Notes: generated by a model not told the origin, from the sequence alone. A DNA stretch of 64,000 nt from Deltaproteobacteria bacterium (GCA_020444165.1 JAHLLK010000003.1:93310-157309); one strand, 5' to 3'; counted from the first letter of the stretch, positions 8,461-16,770 are shown. Numbers and translations are program-made.

Positions 8461-8940
8461 GACCCCGCCGTTTTAAGGAGATTCGTAATGAAAAATTGAT
8501 ACAAAAAGATAACCCTGGCCACCAATAAAGACCAGAAGATATCAGGAAACCCTACTGCTTGCAGGATTATTCCGACATTTCGCGCTGTCATCCGGTAAGT
8601 AAGCCCCAAGAAAATCATCGTGAAAAAATTCAACTGACGCCGTAACTTTCTCCGTCTCTCCGGTAAGTAAGGCATAACCCAAAACGAGGCGCGGCCGACC
8701 ATGGACATCAACGACCTGTTTGGCGTAATATTAAAAAATCAAACGGTTTGCCGAAGAAATCGCCCAACAGCGGTTGCAGGAAAAACGCAACAAACAGGAC
8801 GGGGTCCGGAGAATGGGGTAAGAATGCGGAGAATGATGAGGCGAAAGAGAAGTAGAGTGTGATGAATTTCCCGAAGCGGGAGTTATCGAGCCGGCAACCC
8901 TGATACTGCAAAAGCGACATAACTCGCTGACATTTCGCAG
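8461..8940. other. AT-richer, apparently decayed stretch beside tmRNA
   Basis: About 480 bases with lower GC than the surroundings and no intact gene. A plus-strand fragment starting MDINDLFGVI at 8701 is followed, one frame away, by a helical lysine/glutamine-rich stretch IKRFAEEIAQQRLQEKRN ending near 8821. This looks like a decayed reading frame. No integrase signature was recognised. The location directly downstream of ssrA, a favoured integration site, suggests remnants of an inserted element. Confidence 0.35.
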
Positions 8941-8980
8941 AAAAAATAAACCCCGCCACACAACCGGATGCGGTTGGTGG
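8941..8980 (-). terminator. Rho-independent terminator of ssrA
   Basis: On the minus strand CCAC-CAACCG, loop CATC, CGGTTG-(T)-GTGG is followed by a U-rich tract (TTTATTTTTT), about 20 bases after the tmRNA 3' end. Confidence 0.7.
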
Positions 8981-9000
8981 ACGGACTTGTCTTATGTAAA

Positions 9001-9360
9001 TGGTGGAGGCGGCGGGAATCGAACCCGCGTCCGGAAGCTTTCGGCCTCAGCTTCTACATGCTTATCCTGTGTACTTATATCGCCCTAGACGACCCCACAG
9101 GCAGGGTTGCTTTCGGGCTATCCCCTCGAAAGTTTTTGGACGGTTCCCCAAGGGGCCCGGGAGCGTCCTCATCCCACTAGTCGTCGCCCGACACCAACCC
9201 CGCGGGAGAGGACTGGGCGGACGGTAGCCGTTACTAGGCGGCTACGGCGTAGGCGTAATCGTCTGCGTCTGTGTTTATTTCCAACCGGATAACGGGCCGG
9301 CAGGACCCCCGGCATGCCACATGAAGCCTCAACTGCCCCCGTCGAAACCATGTCGCCCCC
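9001..9360 (-). ncRNA. ssrA: Transfer-messenger RNA (tmRNA)
   Basis: A one-piece tmRNA of 360 nt for rescuing stalled ribosomes. The 5' end GGGGGCGACATGG and the 3' end with GGTTCGATTCCCGCC and an encoded CCA pair into the acceptor stem. The coding region ends AACACAGACGCAGACGATTA..., giving the tag NTDADDYAYAVAA then TAG. The codon before Asn is ATA, preceded by GAA, so the resume codon is not the usual GCA and the exact first tag residue is uncertain. The hydrophobic VAA end is as expected for ClpXP degradation. Its product works with SmpB and EF-Tu. An excisionase-like gene and R-M block lie just beyond the 3' end. Confidence 0.96.
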
Positions 9361-9385
9361 ACGAGTGCGCGAAGCTTGCACGGTA

Positions 9386-9414
9386 AATATATACATGAAC
9401 CGCGCCCTCGGCAA
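9386..9414 (-). promoter_or_regulatory. Sigma-70 promoter of ssrA
   Basis: On the minus strand TTGCCG (9409-9414), a 17-base spacer and TATATT (9386-9391). Transcription would begin near 9379, leaving a leader of about 19 nt to be removed by RNase P. Confidence 0.65.
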
Positions 9415-9447
9415 GGCCGGGATTGGATTATCACCCAAGGAAAGATG

Positions 9448-9476
9448 TTGACATCCCATGAGATATTTTGCATATT
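9448..9476 (+). promoter_or_regulatory. Sigma-70 promoter upstream of the IHF gene
   Basis: TTGACA (9448-9453), 17-base spacer, CATATT (9471-9476). It would give a leader of about 215 nt before the GTG at 9698. A second TTGACA at 9647-9652 followed after 18-19 bases by ATCTAAA may act too, but its start point would fall almost on the ribosome site. The rest of 9477-9680 shows no gene. Confidence 0.5.
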
Positions 9477-9697
9477 TCCTGGGGTGGCCCTCTGTTGCCC
9501 GCCTTAGCCGCAATTGGGGCGGAGAGCAATTTCGAGGGCCAAAGGGGTGGGGCGCCGTGGGGAGACGGTTCCCGGCTCATGCGGAAGACGCGTTGGGGGA
9601 CGAGAGACGGTCTCGCGGTTACGCTCCGGGCTCCTGTCAGCTCACGTTGACATGCTTCCAATCTCGCCGAATCTAAACTCAAAGAAGGAGTGAGGGC

Positions 9698-10021
9698 GTG
9701 GCCCTGACCAAAGAAAACATCATCAACGCTGTCTATGAAACCACGCAGCTTTCCAAGAGCCGTTCCCGGGATGTGGTGGAAACCGCTTTGGAAATCATCA
9801 AGAACACCCTCGACTCCGGCGAGGATCTCCTGGTAAGCGGCTTTGGCAAGTTCATGGTGAAACAGAAACGGGCTCGCCGGGGCCGCAACCCGCAAACCCG
9901 CGAGGACATGCGCCTCCGGGCCCGCAAAGTGGTGGTTTTCAAAACCAGTGGTGTGTTGAGAAAGAATCTGAACAACGGCATCGACGTTGGCCCGGAAACC
10001 GACGACGAAGACGATTTCTAG
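9698..10021 (+). CDS. ihfA: Integration host factor alpha-type DNA-bending protein
   Basis: A 107-residue HU/IHF-family nucleoid protein. The N-terminal helices (LTKENIINAVYETTQLSKSRS...) and the beta-arm region with GFGKFMVKQKRARRGRNPQT match the alpha subunit, including the Arg-rich arm and the Pro that intercalates into DNA. It carries a short acidic tail (ETDDEDDF). The GTG start follows AAGAAGGAG by seven bases. IHF bends DNA to bring activators to sigma-54 promoters, which fits the sigma-54 activator and sigma-54 promoter in this window. Assignment to IHF-alpha rather than HU rests on the start of the protein and could be wrong. It appears monocistronic with a terminator downstream. Confidence 0.88.
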   Translation: MALTKENIINAVYETTQLSKSRSRDVVETALEIIKNTLDSGEDLLVSGFGKFMVKQKRARRGRNPQTREDMRLRARKVVVFKTSGVLRKNLNNGIDVGPETDDEDDF

Positions 10022-10115
10022 ATTCTTTTAATCGCCTGCTCCGCTCAGTCCCCTGGGGGAGATTACCCTCCCCAAAAGGGGTTTTGCGCGGCTTAAAGCG
10101 GCTGCCCCGCGAGTT

Positions 10116-10163
10116 CCAGGCCAGGTCCACCGCCTTTGGCGGGCCTGGCCTTTGGTTTTTGCG
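10116..10163 (+). terminator. Terminator after the IHF gene
   Basis: A GC-rich stem (GGCCAGG ... CCTGGCC, with inner CCGCC-TTT-GGCGG) is followed by TTTGGTTTTT. A smaller GGGGGAG/CTCCCC hairpin at about 10053-10076 precedes it. It may also limit the converging rlpA transcript. Confidence 0.55.
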
Positions 10164-10211
10164 AGGCGACCGTGGGGGCGTTTTCACCCCAGCTTCGCGT
10201 GCTCCGGCCCT

Positions 10212-11075
10212 TTACCAGGCCACGGCAAAGGCATCCCCAAAGCCTTGGTTACGGAGCTGGGTTTGCAGCTTCTCCGCTTCCGAGAGGGTCTGCACCTTGC
10301 CCACCCGCACCCGGTGGAGGAGCATATCCCCCCGGTCCATGGCCACCACGACAACCTCGGGATAGACGGTCCGGAGCTTGGCCGCCAGGCGCCAGGCGTT
10401 GCTCTCGTTGGCAAAGGCTCCCACCTGCACGGTGAACACGCCCACCCGGTATGAGGCCGGGGCGTGGTACTCGGCGGGACGCCCGGCCACCCCGGTGCCC
10501 GGGGTGCGGAAGCCCAGGGCGGTAAGCTTCACATGGGCCGTGCCATGGGCCAGGACTCCCAGCTCCCGGGCGGCAGCCTTGGAGAGGTCCACGATGCGGT
10601 CCTTGACAAAGGGCCCCCGGTCGTTGATGCGCACCACGATCTTGCGGCCGTTGTCCAGGTTATTGATCTCCACGTAGGTCTCAAAGGGCAGGATCTTGTG
10701 GGCCGCGGTCATGGCCTCCATATTATAAATTTCGCCGTTGGAGGTTTTTTTGCCGTGGAAGTTGGGCCCATACCAGGAAGCCACACCTTCCTGCTCATAG
10801 CCCTCCACGTCGGTGATGGGATAGTAGGTCTGACCGAACACGGTGTAGGGTTTGGTGCCGGCGGGCTTTTTGGCCGGGGGACGGCCCTGGGGTGTGCTCA
10901 CCTGGCCCTTGCCGCAGCCGGCCAAGGCCAGGGCCAACGCCAAGAGCAGGCCCAACAAAAGCAGGCCGGGACCTGGCCCGCGCCCCAAGCAGCGGCGAGA
11001 GAGGGAGGAGTCACAGTCAATATGCACGGTGGAGCGCTGGTCCCCACCCAAGGAAGCCTTTGACGACCAAGCCAT
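10212..11075 (-). CDS. rlpA: RlpA-type septal lytic transglycosylase lipoprotein
   Basis: A 287-residue outer-membrane lipoprotein. A hydrophobic signal ends in a lipobox (LAGC, Cys54 with this start). A double-psi beta-barrel (about 92-190) holds the RlpA signature EGVASWYG, the Asn/Gly-rich TSNGE and RINDRGPF. A SPOR domain (about 210-287, YRVGVFTVQVGAFANE) should bind denuded glycan at the septum. RlpA family members cut glycan strands lacking stem peptides and help daughter-cell separation. The ATG has GGAG nine bases upstream; a GTG sixteen codons later would shorten the n-region and is possible. It stands alone, convergent with the IHF gene. Confidence 0.92.
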   Translation of the reverse strand: MAWSSKASLGGDQRSTVHIDCDSSLSRRCLGRGPGPGLLLLGLLLALALALAGCGKGQVSTPQGRPPAKKPAGTKPYTVFGQTYYPITDVEGYEQEGVASWYGPNFHGKKTSNGEIYNMEAMTAAHKILPFETYVEINNLDNGRKIVVRINDRGPFVKDRIVDLSKAAARELGVLAHGTAHVKLTALGFRTPGTGVAGRPAEYHAPASYRVGVFTVQVGAFANESNAWRLAAKLRTVYPEVVVVAMDRGDMLLHRVRVGKVQTLSEAEKLQTQLRNQGFGDAFAVAW

Positions 11076-11539
11076 GCCACGTATCTCCGGGGCTGCCCCC
11101 GGCTGGCGCCGGGGCGTCTGCGCCTACGGCCTGCTGGGCCGTCTGGGCAGGCTTAGCACAATTACCCCCAGAGGGGCAAGGGTGAGGCGGTACTAGACTG
11201 GTGCGGGGGCCGCGAGGGCTCGCTACGGGAGCGTGCAAGCCTGGGGCGGAGGAGAGCCTCGCCCGACCCGCTACGCCAGCCGTGGCGACACGGCCTCGCT
11301 ACGGGAGCGTGCAAGCCTGGTGCGGAGGAGAGCCTCGCCCGACACGACTTGCCAGCCGCGGCGACGCGGCCGCGGCCGCGGCCACGCGGGAATGATTGGC
11401 GTTCGGCCTGGGCCTGGGTTAAAATGGGCCTTCCCCGGCCGCTGGTCGTCCCTTCGCGGGGCGGGCGGAGTTGGGGGGCTCAGCCGCCTATCCGCCCCAG
11501 GCGCGTGCCCTTGCCCCCGGCACGCCAGGAGAAAAAGGG
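11076..11539. repeat. Gene-free stretch with two ~77-bp GC-rich direct repeats (partial copy of the 38.6/42.2-kb element)
   Basis: Between rlpA and mscS lies no gene. From about 11215 to 11395 a unit of about 77 bases beginning CGCTACGGGAGCGTGCAAGC occurs twice (about 11219 and 11296). Each unit ends in a segment related to CGACACGTTACGCCAGCCGC, which is the 33-bp repeat found at 38681-38743 and, inverted, at 42150-42240. The last unit runs into a pure GC alternating stretch (11366-11392). Confidence 0.7.
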
Positions 11540-12658
11540 ATGTCCTGGGATTTCGTCCACCAGATCAAGGCCTGGCTGCTGGCCAATCCTTTGGTAGTGG
11601 CCATTGGTCTGGCCGTGCTGGTGGGGTTGGTGGGCATCGCCAGCCAGCACCTATTGATGCTGGCCATCAATTTCGTCGTGCCCAAAAGCAAGGCCGAGCT
11701 GCACACGGAGATGCAGAAGCTGTTGCACCGCCCCTTGCAGGCGGTGGCTTTTTTGGGGGCGGCGCTTTTGGCGGTGGAATGGTTCGTGGATGAGGAGCTG
11801 AGATTCCGCAGCAACCTCACCCGGATCCTCCTGACCTTTCTCACCGCGGCTCTGGTCATTGGCCTCATCCGCACCTTGCGGTTGTTCTTCCACAATGCCA
11901 TGAGCCGCATGAAGGGCCGCTCCAACTGGTCCCACCTGTTGCCCCTCTTTGACAATCTCATCGTGGTGGTGGTGATCATCTGGGCGGGTTACTGGCTTTT
12001 GGACCTCTGGAACATCAACGTTACCCCGCTGTTGGCCTCGGCCGGTATCGCCACCGCCGCGGTGGCTTTGGCCTCCAAGGACACCCTGGCCAACCTCTTC
12101 GGCGGGGTGAGCGTCATGGTGGACCGGCCCTACCGGGTGGGCGACTATATCGACCTGGATAAGGGAGAGCGGGGCGAGGTGCTAAGCATCGGGCTCCGGA
12201 GCACCCGCATCCGCACGCGGGACGATGTGCTGATTTCGGTGCCCAACGCGCTGATCGCCAATCGGGTCATTGTCAACGAGAGCGGCGCCGCGCCCCGGCT
12301 GCGGGTGAGGGCCAAGGTGGGAGTGGGCTACGCTTCCGATCCCGACCAGGTGGAAGCCGCCCTGATGTCCTGCGCCGAGGGCCTGAACGATGTGCTGGAT
12401 TTCCCCAAACCCCGGGTCCGGTTCCGGAGCTTCGGGGATTCGACGCTCGATTTCGAGCTGTTGTGCTGGATACGCTTTCCCGCAGATCGGGGCCGGGTGC
12501 TGCACCTCTTGAACCGGGCCATCTATTACAAGCTCAAGGAAGAGGGCATTGAGATACCCTTTCCCCAGCGGGTGCTGCACTGGCCGGCCGATCAACCAAG
12601 CCCGGGACCGCGCGGGGAGCTGGCGCAGGATCCGGCGCCGCCCCCCGCCGCGGAATAA
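11540..12658 (+). CDS. Mechanosensitive ion channel, MscS family
   Basis: A 372-residue inner-membrane channel that releases solutes on hypo-osmotic shock. About five hydrophobic helices occupy the first 165 residues, more than the three of E. coli MscS. The pore-lining helix and the beta-domain start read NVTPLLASAGIATAAVALAS and NLFGGVSVMVDRPYRVGDYI, the family signature. The soluble C-terminal alpha/beta domain follows, ending in a Pro/Ala-rich tail. The ATG at 11540 has CCAGGAG nine bases upstream; the frame is open for 23 more codons but without a ribosome site. It is followed by a strong terminator and appears monocistronic. Confidence 0.93.
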   Translation: MSWDFVHQIKAWLLANPLVVAIGLAVLVGLVGIASQHLLMLAINFVVPKSKAELHTEMQKLLHRPLQAVAFLGAALLAVEWFVDEELRFRSNLTRILLTFLTAALVIGLIRTLRLFFHNAMSRMKGRSNWSHLLPLFDNLIVVVVIIWAGYWLLDLWNINVTPLLASAGIATAAVALASKDTLANLFGGVSVMVDRPYRVGDYIDLDKGERGEVLSIGLRSTRIRTRDDVLISVPNALIANRVIVNESGAAPRLRVRAKVGVGYASDPDQVEAALMSCAEGLNDVLDFPKPRVRFRSFGDSTLDFELLCWIRFPADRGRVLHLLNRAIYYKLKEEGIEIPFPQRVLHWPADQPSPGPRGELAQDPAPPPAAE

Positions 12659-12661
12659 GCT

Positions 12662-12695
12662 CGGGCGCCGGCAAGGGCCGGCGCCCGGGTGTTTT
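12662..12695 (+). terminator. Terminator of mscS
   Basis: Arms CGGGCGCCGGC (12662-12672) and GCCGGCGCCCG (12677-12687) with a four-base loop, then GGTGTTTT. Confidence 0.8.
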
Positions 12696-12731
12696 ATGGC
12701 TTAGGGCCGCGAGGGCCCGGGGTCAGGCCGC

Positions 12732-13325
12732 TCAGGCGCGGGTGACCAAGAACTCCCCGTAGTCGTCTCCGGTCTCGATGCCCTTGACCTGGGCGCACTG
12801 GAAGGTCTTCAGGCCGTTGGGGAAGGGCTCGCCGTAGGCCAAATCCATGAAGGCCGCCGAGACGCCTCGGATCATGAAGGCGGCCGGCCGGGCCACCTTG
12901 CCGAAGTGCAGGATATCGCTCTCGTAATAGTCGTAGGCCCGCACCACCATCTTCTCGCCGGGCACCAGCTCCACCACCTCGGATTTGGCCCAGCCCCAGG
13001 CGGTGAACACGGCAAAGGCGCCGTGCAGCACGTCCTCGGGGACCTTCTCGATCATGGGAGCCACGATCTGGTCCCATTCCTTGGATGTGATGATGCCGTA
13101 GCCGGTGTTGTAGCCGCACTCATGCGCCGCGTTAACCAACAGCGCCTCCGCCACCTCCACCAGGTCGTCGGGCACGGAATTCACGATGCGGCGGGAAAAG
13201 CCGTTCCAAAAGTCGGCGGGAAGCTGCTGCACGTAAACGCCGAAAGCCGGGATGAGCCCTTCTTCGTTGCCCACCACCGAAACTTTGGACATCTCTTCGA
13301 TGATTTTCTGCCGATCAATGGCCAT
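12732..13325 (-). CDS. V4R-like small-molecule-binding protein (paralogue 2)
   Basis: A 197-residue cytoplasmic protein without membrane segment or signal. Its C-terminal end (QVKGIETGDDYGEFLV) resembles the closing strands of V4R (4-vinyl reductase) and ATC-hydrolase-like domains, where this part carries E-x-x-x-x-x-x-G-D-x-x-x-x-F. The usual metal-binding Cys of V4R proteins is missing. The upstream gene has the same overall plan, so the two look like diverged paralogues made together. The ATG follows AAGGAG. Such domains bind small hydrophobic ligands or act in tetrapyrrole and amino-acid side reactions. Function here is unknown and the family call is tentative. Confidence 0.5.
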   Translation of the reverse strand: MAIDRQKIIEEMSKVSVVGNEEGLIPAFGVYVQQLPADFWNGFSRRIVNSVPDDLVEVAEALLVNAAHECGYNTGYGIITSKEWDQIVAPMIEKVPEDVLHGAFAVFTAWGWAKSEVVELVPGEKMVVRAYDYYESDILHFGKVARPAAFMIRGVSAAFMDLAYGEPFPNGLKTFQCAQVKGIETGDDYGEFLVTRA

Positions 13326-13374
13326 TGCTCTTTCTCCTTAATAATCCCTGAAAATTTGAGGGAATACCCTTCCG

Positions 13375-13911
13375 CTAGGCGAGTATGGCCCTGAACTCGG
13401 ACACCGCGTCCCCCTTGACCAGGGACTTGGTTTCCCGAACCACGTAAGCGCGTGCGGTTCTGTCAGTAAAAAGGGCGGAGCAGGCTGCCACAAACCCGGC
13501 GGTTATGAAGTTGACCGGCTCTTCCCGGGAGCCCCACTTTTTGAGCCAGCCTTCATCGAGATGGGAGTACTCCATCTCGGCCACCACCGCGAACTTGCCC
13601 ACTGCCGTGAACTTCAAAAGGCCCATGCCCACGGTTTTCCAGTAGTCCTCGGCTACGGCGATCATGTCTTCCAATTCTTCGATGCCGAAGTCCTCGAAAT
13701 AATCGCCCAGGACATCGTAGAAGGTGTCTTCGGCGGCCTGCTTCAACAGCCGCTCGCCCTCGAAGTCCTCGGCGTCATCGGCAAGCTGGGTAATCAAAGT
13801 GGCATAGTGATGGCAGTGCAGAACAGTGCACCTGCCATTCATGAAGTGCCGGTTGTTCTTGGCGTCGTATTTGTGGTCGATGACGAACTCGACCTTTCTC
13901 TCCACGGCCAT
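13375..13911 (-). CDS. V4R-like / ATC-hydrolase-like protein (paralogue 1)
   Basis: A 178-residue soluble protein. Features are NGRCTVLHCHHYATLITQ with three His and two Cys near residues 25-35, an acidic helical middle (LLKQAAEDTFYDVLGDYFED), a GMGLLKF strand, and the ending ARAYVVRETKSLVKGDAVSEF, typical of V4R-like domains. The His/Cys cluster could bind metal and is absent from the neighbouring paralogue. The ATG at 13911 was chosen because GGAGG lies five bases upstream. The gene lies between the small helical gene and the second paralogue with gaps of 18 and 49 bases, so one operon is likely. Confidence 0.5.
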   Translation of the reverse strand: MAVERKVEFVIDHKYDAKNNRHFMNGRCTVLHCHHYATLITQLADDAEDFEGERLLKQAAEDTFYDVLGDYFEDFGIEELEDMIAVAEDYWKTVGMGLLKFTAVGKFAVVAEMEYSHLDEGWLKKWGSREEPVNFITAGFVAACSALFTDRTARAYVVRETKSLVKGDAVSEFRAILA

Positions 13912-13929
13912 GATGCCCTCCTTCAAGTC

Positions 13930-14118
13930 CTAAAGTTTGATGTCCTTGCCGATGACCTGCTTGAGAGCGGCCTCCATCTTGGTGATGGCATCGGGTGAGT
14001 CGGCGGCCGCGGCGGCTTTGTCCTCGCTCATGCCGCCTTTCATGGCCAGACGCATGGTGGCCTGCAACCCGCCGGCCTCCTTGGCAATAGCAAATGCCTT
14101 TTTGAGCCTAGCTCCCAT
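13930..14118 (-). CDS. Small helical protein, first gene of the V4R-like operon
   Basis: A 62-residue, Lys/Ala-rich, probably all-helical protein (MGARLKKAFAIAKEAGG..., ALKQVIGKDIKL). Two ATG codons are adjacent; the second was chosen because GGAGG lies five bases before it. It has no signal, no Cys and no recognised motif. Because it shares an operon and tight spacing with the two V4R-like genes, it may be a regulatory or structural partner. Not recognised otherwise. Confidence 0.55.
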   Translation of the reverse strand: MGARLKKAFAIAKEAGGLQATMRLAMKGGMSEDKAAAAADSPDAITKMEAALKQVIGKDIKL

Positions 14119-14728
14119 CATCTCCTCCGTTAATCTAGTTGTGGTCCCAATCCAAGCCAACAAATCTTCGGACCGCGTCCCAAAGGCGCGTTCCGGTTAG
14201 TCACTCGCCAAGGGAAATAGGCCGTTTTGACCCTTTTCGCTGCTGCACCAAACGCGGTTTTTCCTGGTCAAGGGCGGCCGCTGGCGGCAAGTTTCCCCGC
14301 CGGGCGGCCCCGGCCAGGCCTTGCGCTCGGTCCCCCTCGATGGGGGAAGCGGCCTCACACCCCGGGGTGAAGGGTCAGCCATAATAGCCAAAGAAGAACC
14401 AGAACATCGATATGGCAGGGGCCAGGCGGGTTCGCACCCGTGGGTTGGCAGGCATGCATTCCTCCCGATGCTTTTCGCTAGTCAGGAAATCGTATCACAG
14501 GGCTTTGGTGATAATAAACCGCTAATCTCCGGGATGTTGTTAGGGAATTTTGGCGCAAGGAGGCCCGGCAGGCAGGGACGGAGGGCAGGGGGCGGGGGAC
14601 AGGGCGACCTCAGGGATCATGTAACGCAGGCTCTGGCCAGGCCAAATCTGGTTTGCGCACAAGGTGCGGCACACCGCCCGTGCCGGTCAACAAGGCGGCG
14701 GGCCTGGTTATTTGCGTTTTCTAAAATA
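14119..14728. other. Gene-free stretch between the V4R-like operon and fadE
   Basis: About 600 bases without a convincing gene on either strand. The strand upstream of 14118 should hold the promoter of the V4R-like operon, but no clear boxes stand out. A GC-rich section (14265-14345) can fold but has no repeat or U tract. A segment near 14424-14445 superficially resembles a tRNA T-arm but does not pair properly. Confidence 0.4.
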
Positions 14729-14768
14729 GATGAGGTCCGCCGGGGAGGGAGGGTACCCCGGCGGACCT
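14729..14768 (-). terminator. Terminator of the fad operon
   Basis: A 13-bp perfect stem (14733-14745 with 14756-14768, AGGTCCGCCGGGG) and ten-base loop, followed on the minus strand by CATCTATTTTAG. It lies about 65 bases after the fadE stop. Confidence 0.7.
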
Positions 14769-14833
14769 CTTTGTTTGGGAGAGAGGGATGCTGTTTTCCC
14801 GGCATCCCAGCGGGTTTGGTCCGGACGGTGGGC

Positions 14834-16624
14834 CTAGGACAGAGGATAGCCGTTCTTCTCGATGACCTTGGCCGCGATGCCCTTTTTGAGGGCGATGGAG
14901 TTAACAGGAGTATACTTCAAAAGCTTGCGGATGCCCACCAACTGAGTCCGGAAATCATCGCCCTCGACGAAGTAGGCCAGGCACTCTTTGGCCCAAGCCT
15001 CCAGGCGGGGGATCGCCATGTCCACGTAGGCCGTGGCCAGGTCGCAGTGGAGTTGCGCCTTGGCCTCGCCCAGGCTGGCCACGGCCTTCTGAGCCCTCAC
15101 CACGGCGGCTTCCATGGAGTAGGCCTCGATGATCATGTCGGCCACGCGCATCAGAACCTCTTGCTCCTGGCCCAGCTTCATCATGAACTTCTGGGCGGCC
15201 AGGCCGGCCACGAAGATCACGGCCTTCTTGGCCATCTCCACCATGTGGGCCTGGTAGGCCAGGGGCTCGTCCGGCAGCTCCACCCCATAGGGGGAGTATT
15301 CCATGATCTCGCTTATAAGCTTCTGGCCGGCCTGCATCAGGGGCAGCTTACCGCTCATGGCCCGCTTGATGATCTCGCCGGGGATGGTCATGCGGTTGAT
15401 TTCGTTGGTGCCCTCGAAGATGCGGTTGATGCGGGCGTCGCGATAGTAGCGCTCGGCCGGGTACTCACAGGTGTAGCCGTAGCCGCCCAGGATCTGCACG
15501 CATTCGTCCACCGCGTAGTCCAGCACCTCGGAGCCGTGCACCTTGTTGATGGAGTACTCGATGGCGTATTCCCGGATGGTCTGGCTGGCTTTGTCCAGGT
15601 AGTCCGCGGCGTCGTGGTCGATGGTCTCCATCAGGGCGTCCAGGAGGCCCACGGTGCGGTAGACCGAGCTTTCACCAGCGTAGATGCGGATGGCCATGTT
15701 GGCCATCTTTTCCTGGATGGCGCCATACTCGCTGATGGAGTGGCCGAACTGGACGCGGTCCTTGGCGTAGCGGGTCGCGGTTTCCAGGGCGCCCTTGGCG
15801 CCGCCGAGGCAGGCCAGGCCCAGCTTGTAGCGGCCGATGTTCAGCACGTTCATGGCGATGGCGGGGCCCTTGCCCGGACCGGCCAAGAGGTTCTCCACCG
15901 GCACCTGGGCGTCTTCCAGGATCACCGGGGTGGTGGAGCTGCCCTTGATGCCCAGCTTCTTCTCCTCGGGGCCGTTGGACACCCCGGGGAAGGCGCGTTC
16001 CACGATGAAGGCGCTGAACTCCTGGCCGTCGATTTTGGCCAGCACGATGAAGGTCTCGGCCCAGGCGCCGTTGGTGATGAAGATCTTCTCGCCGTTCAGC
16101 ACGTAGTGCTTGCCGTCCGGGGAGAGCACGGCCTTGGTGCGGCAGCCGCCGATGGCGTCGGAGCCGGCGCCGGGCTCGGTCAGGCCGTAGGCCGCATACT
16201 TCTCGCCCATGGCCAGGTCGGGCAGGTATTTTTCCTTCTGCTCCTTGTTGCCGTAGTACACGATGGGCAGGGTGCCGATGCCGGTGTGGGCGCCGGTGGA
16301 CACGGCAAAGCTGGCCGCCCGGCCCATGACCTCGGTCACCACCGCGGTGGAGACCTTGTCCAGGCCCAGGCCGCCGAACTCCTCGGGCACGTCGGTGCCC
16401 AACAGGCCCAGCTCACCCGCCTTGGCCAACAGCGCCTTGGCGAAATCCGCGTCTTTTTCCTCGATCTTGTCCACGAAGGGCAGCACTTCGTTGTTCACGA
16501 AGTCCATCGTGGTCTGCATGATCATCTTGTGCTCGTCGCTGAAATCTTCGGGGGTGAAGCAGAACTCGGGATCACCCGCTTGCAGCAGGAAAGAGCCGCC
16601 CAGGGGGATTTGTTTTTCGCTCAT
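14834..16624 (-). CDS. fadE: Acyl-CoA dehydrogenase (long form, FadE of the fadNAE type)
   Basis: A 596-residue FAD enzyme for the first beta-oxidation step. The helical N-domain, the beta-domain with GLTEPGAGSD and EKIFITNGAWAE, and the helical C-domain with the ILGGYGYTCEYPAER motif are present. The catalytic Glu is in FEGTNEINR. An extra C-terminal helical domain of about 170 residues (after about 430) makes it resemble Bacillus FadE or VLCAD rather than short-chain enzymes. Electrons would go to an electron-transfer flavoprotein not encoded in the window. The ATG follows AAAGGAAGG. It is last in the operon fadN-fadA-fadE, the same order as in Bacillus. Confidence 0.93.
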   Translation of the reverse strand: MSEKQIPLGGSFLLQAGDPEFCFTPEDFSDEHKMIMQTTMDFVNNEVLPFVDKIEEKDADFAKALLAKAGELGLLGTDVPEEFGGLGLDKVSTAVVTEVMGRAASFAVSTGAHTGIGTLPIVYYGNKEQKEKYLPDLAMGEKYAAYGLTEPGAGSDAIGGCRTKAVLSPDGKHYVLNGEKIFITNGAWAETFIVLAKIDGQEFSAFIVERAFPGVSNGPEEKKLGIKGSSTTPVILEDAQVPVENLLAGPGKGPAIAMNVLNIGRYKLGLACLGGAKGALETATRYAKDRVQFGHSISEYGAIQEKMANMAIRIYAGESSVYRTVGLLDALMETIDHDAADYLDKASQTIREYAIEYSINKVHGSEVLDYAVDECVQILGGYGYTCEYPAERYYRDARINRIFEGTNEINRMTIPGEIIKRAMSGKLPLMQAGQKLISEIMEYSPYGVELPDEPLAYQAHMVEMAKKAVIFVAGLAAQKFMMKLGQEQEVLMRVADMIIEAYSMEAAVVRAQKAVASLGEAKAQLHCDLATAYVDMAIPRLEAWAKECLAYFVEGDDFRTQLVGIRKLLKYTPVNSIALKKGIAAKVIEKNGYPLS

Positions 16625-16770
16625 GAAAGGCCTTCCTTTCGCGCAGGATATTTTTTCATGGCAGGCAATGGCGACAGCCTGCCCGGCGCGTGAGTTGCGC
16701 CACATGGCCCAAGAAGCTATGGGGCCAGGCAGGTCGCCCAAGGCCATGAGCGGCCTTGGGCGACCCCTGC

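Noticed and set aside
8701..8860. Intact small gene downstream of ssrA
   Set aside because: Two fragments in different frames without ribosome site; better read as decayed sequence.
9169..9513. Open frames across the tmRNA gene
   Set aside because: One of them only ends with the tmRNA tag; the region is fully explained by ssrA.
11366..11392. CRISPR-like array in the GC-rich direct repeats
   Set aside because: Only two repeats, spacers are not unique, and no cas gene is present.
14424..14445. tRNA-like T-arm (GCGGGTTCGCACCCG)
   Set aside because: The arms do not pair around a seven-base loop and no acceptor stem, D-arm or anticodon arm can be drawn.
14321..16693. Very long open frame on the strand opposite fadE
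   Set aside because: His/Gly/Leu-rich composition with no motif; it is the GC-driven shadow of a clear acyl-CoA dehydrogenase.
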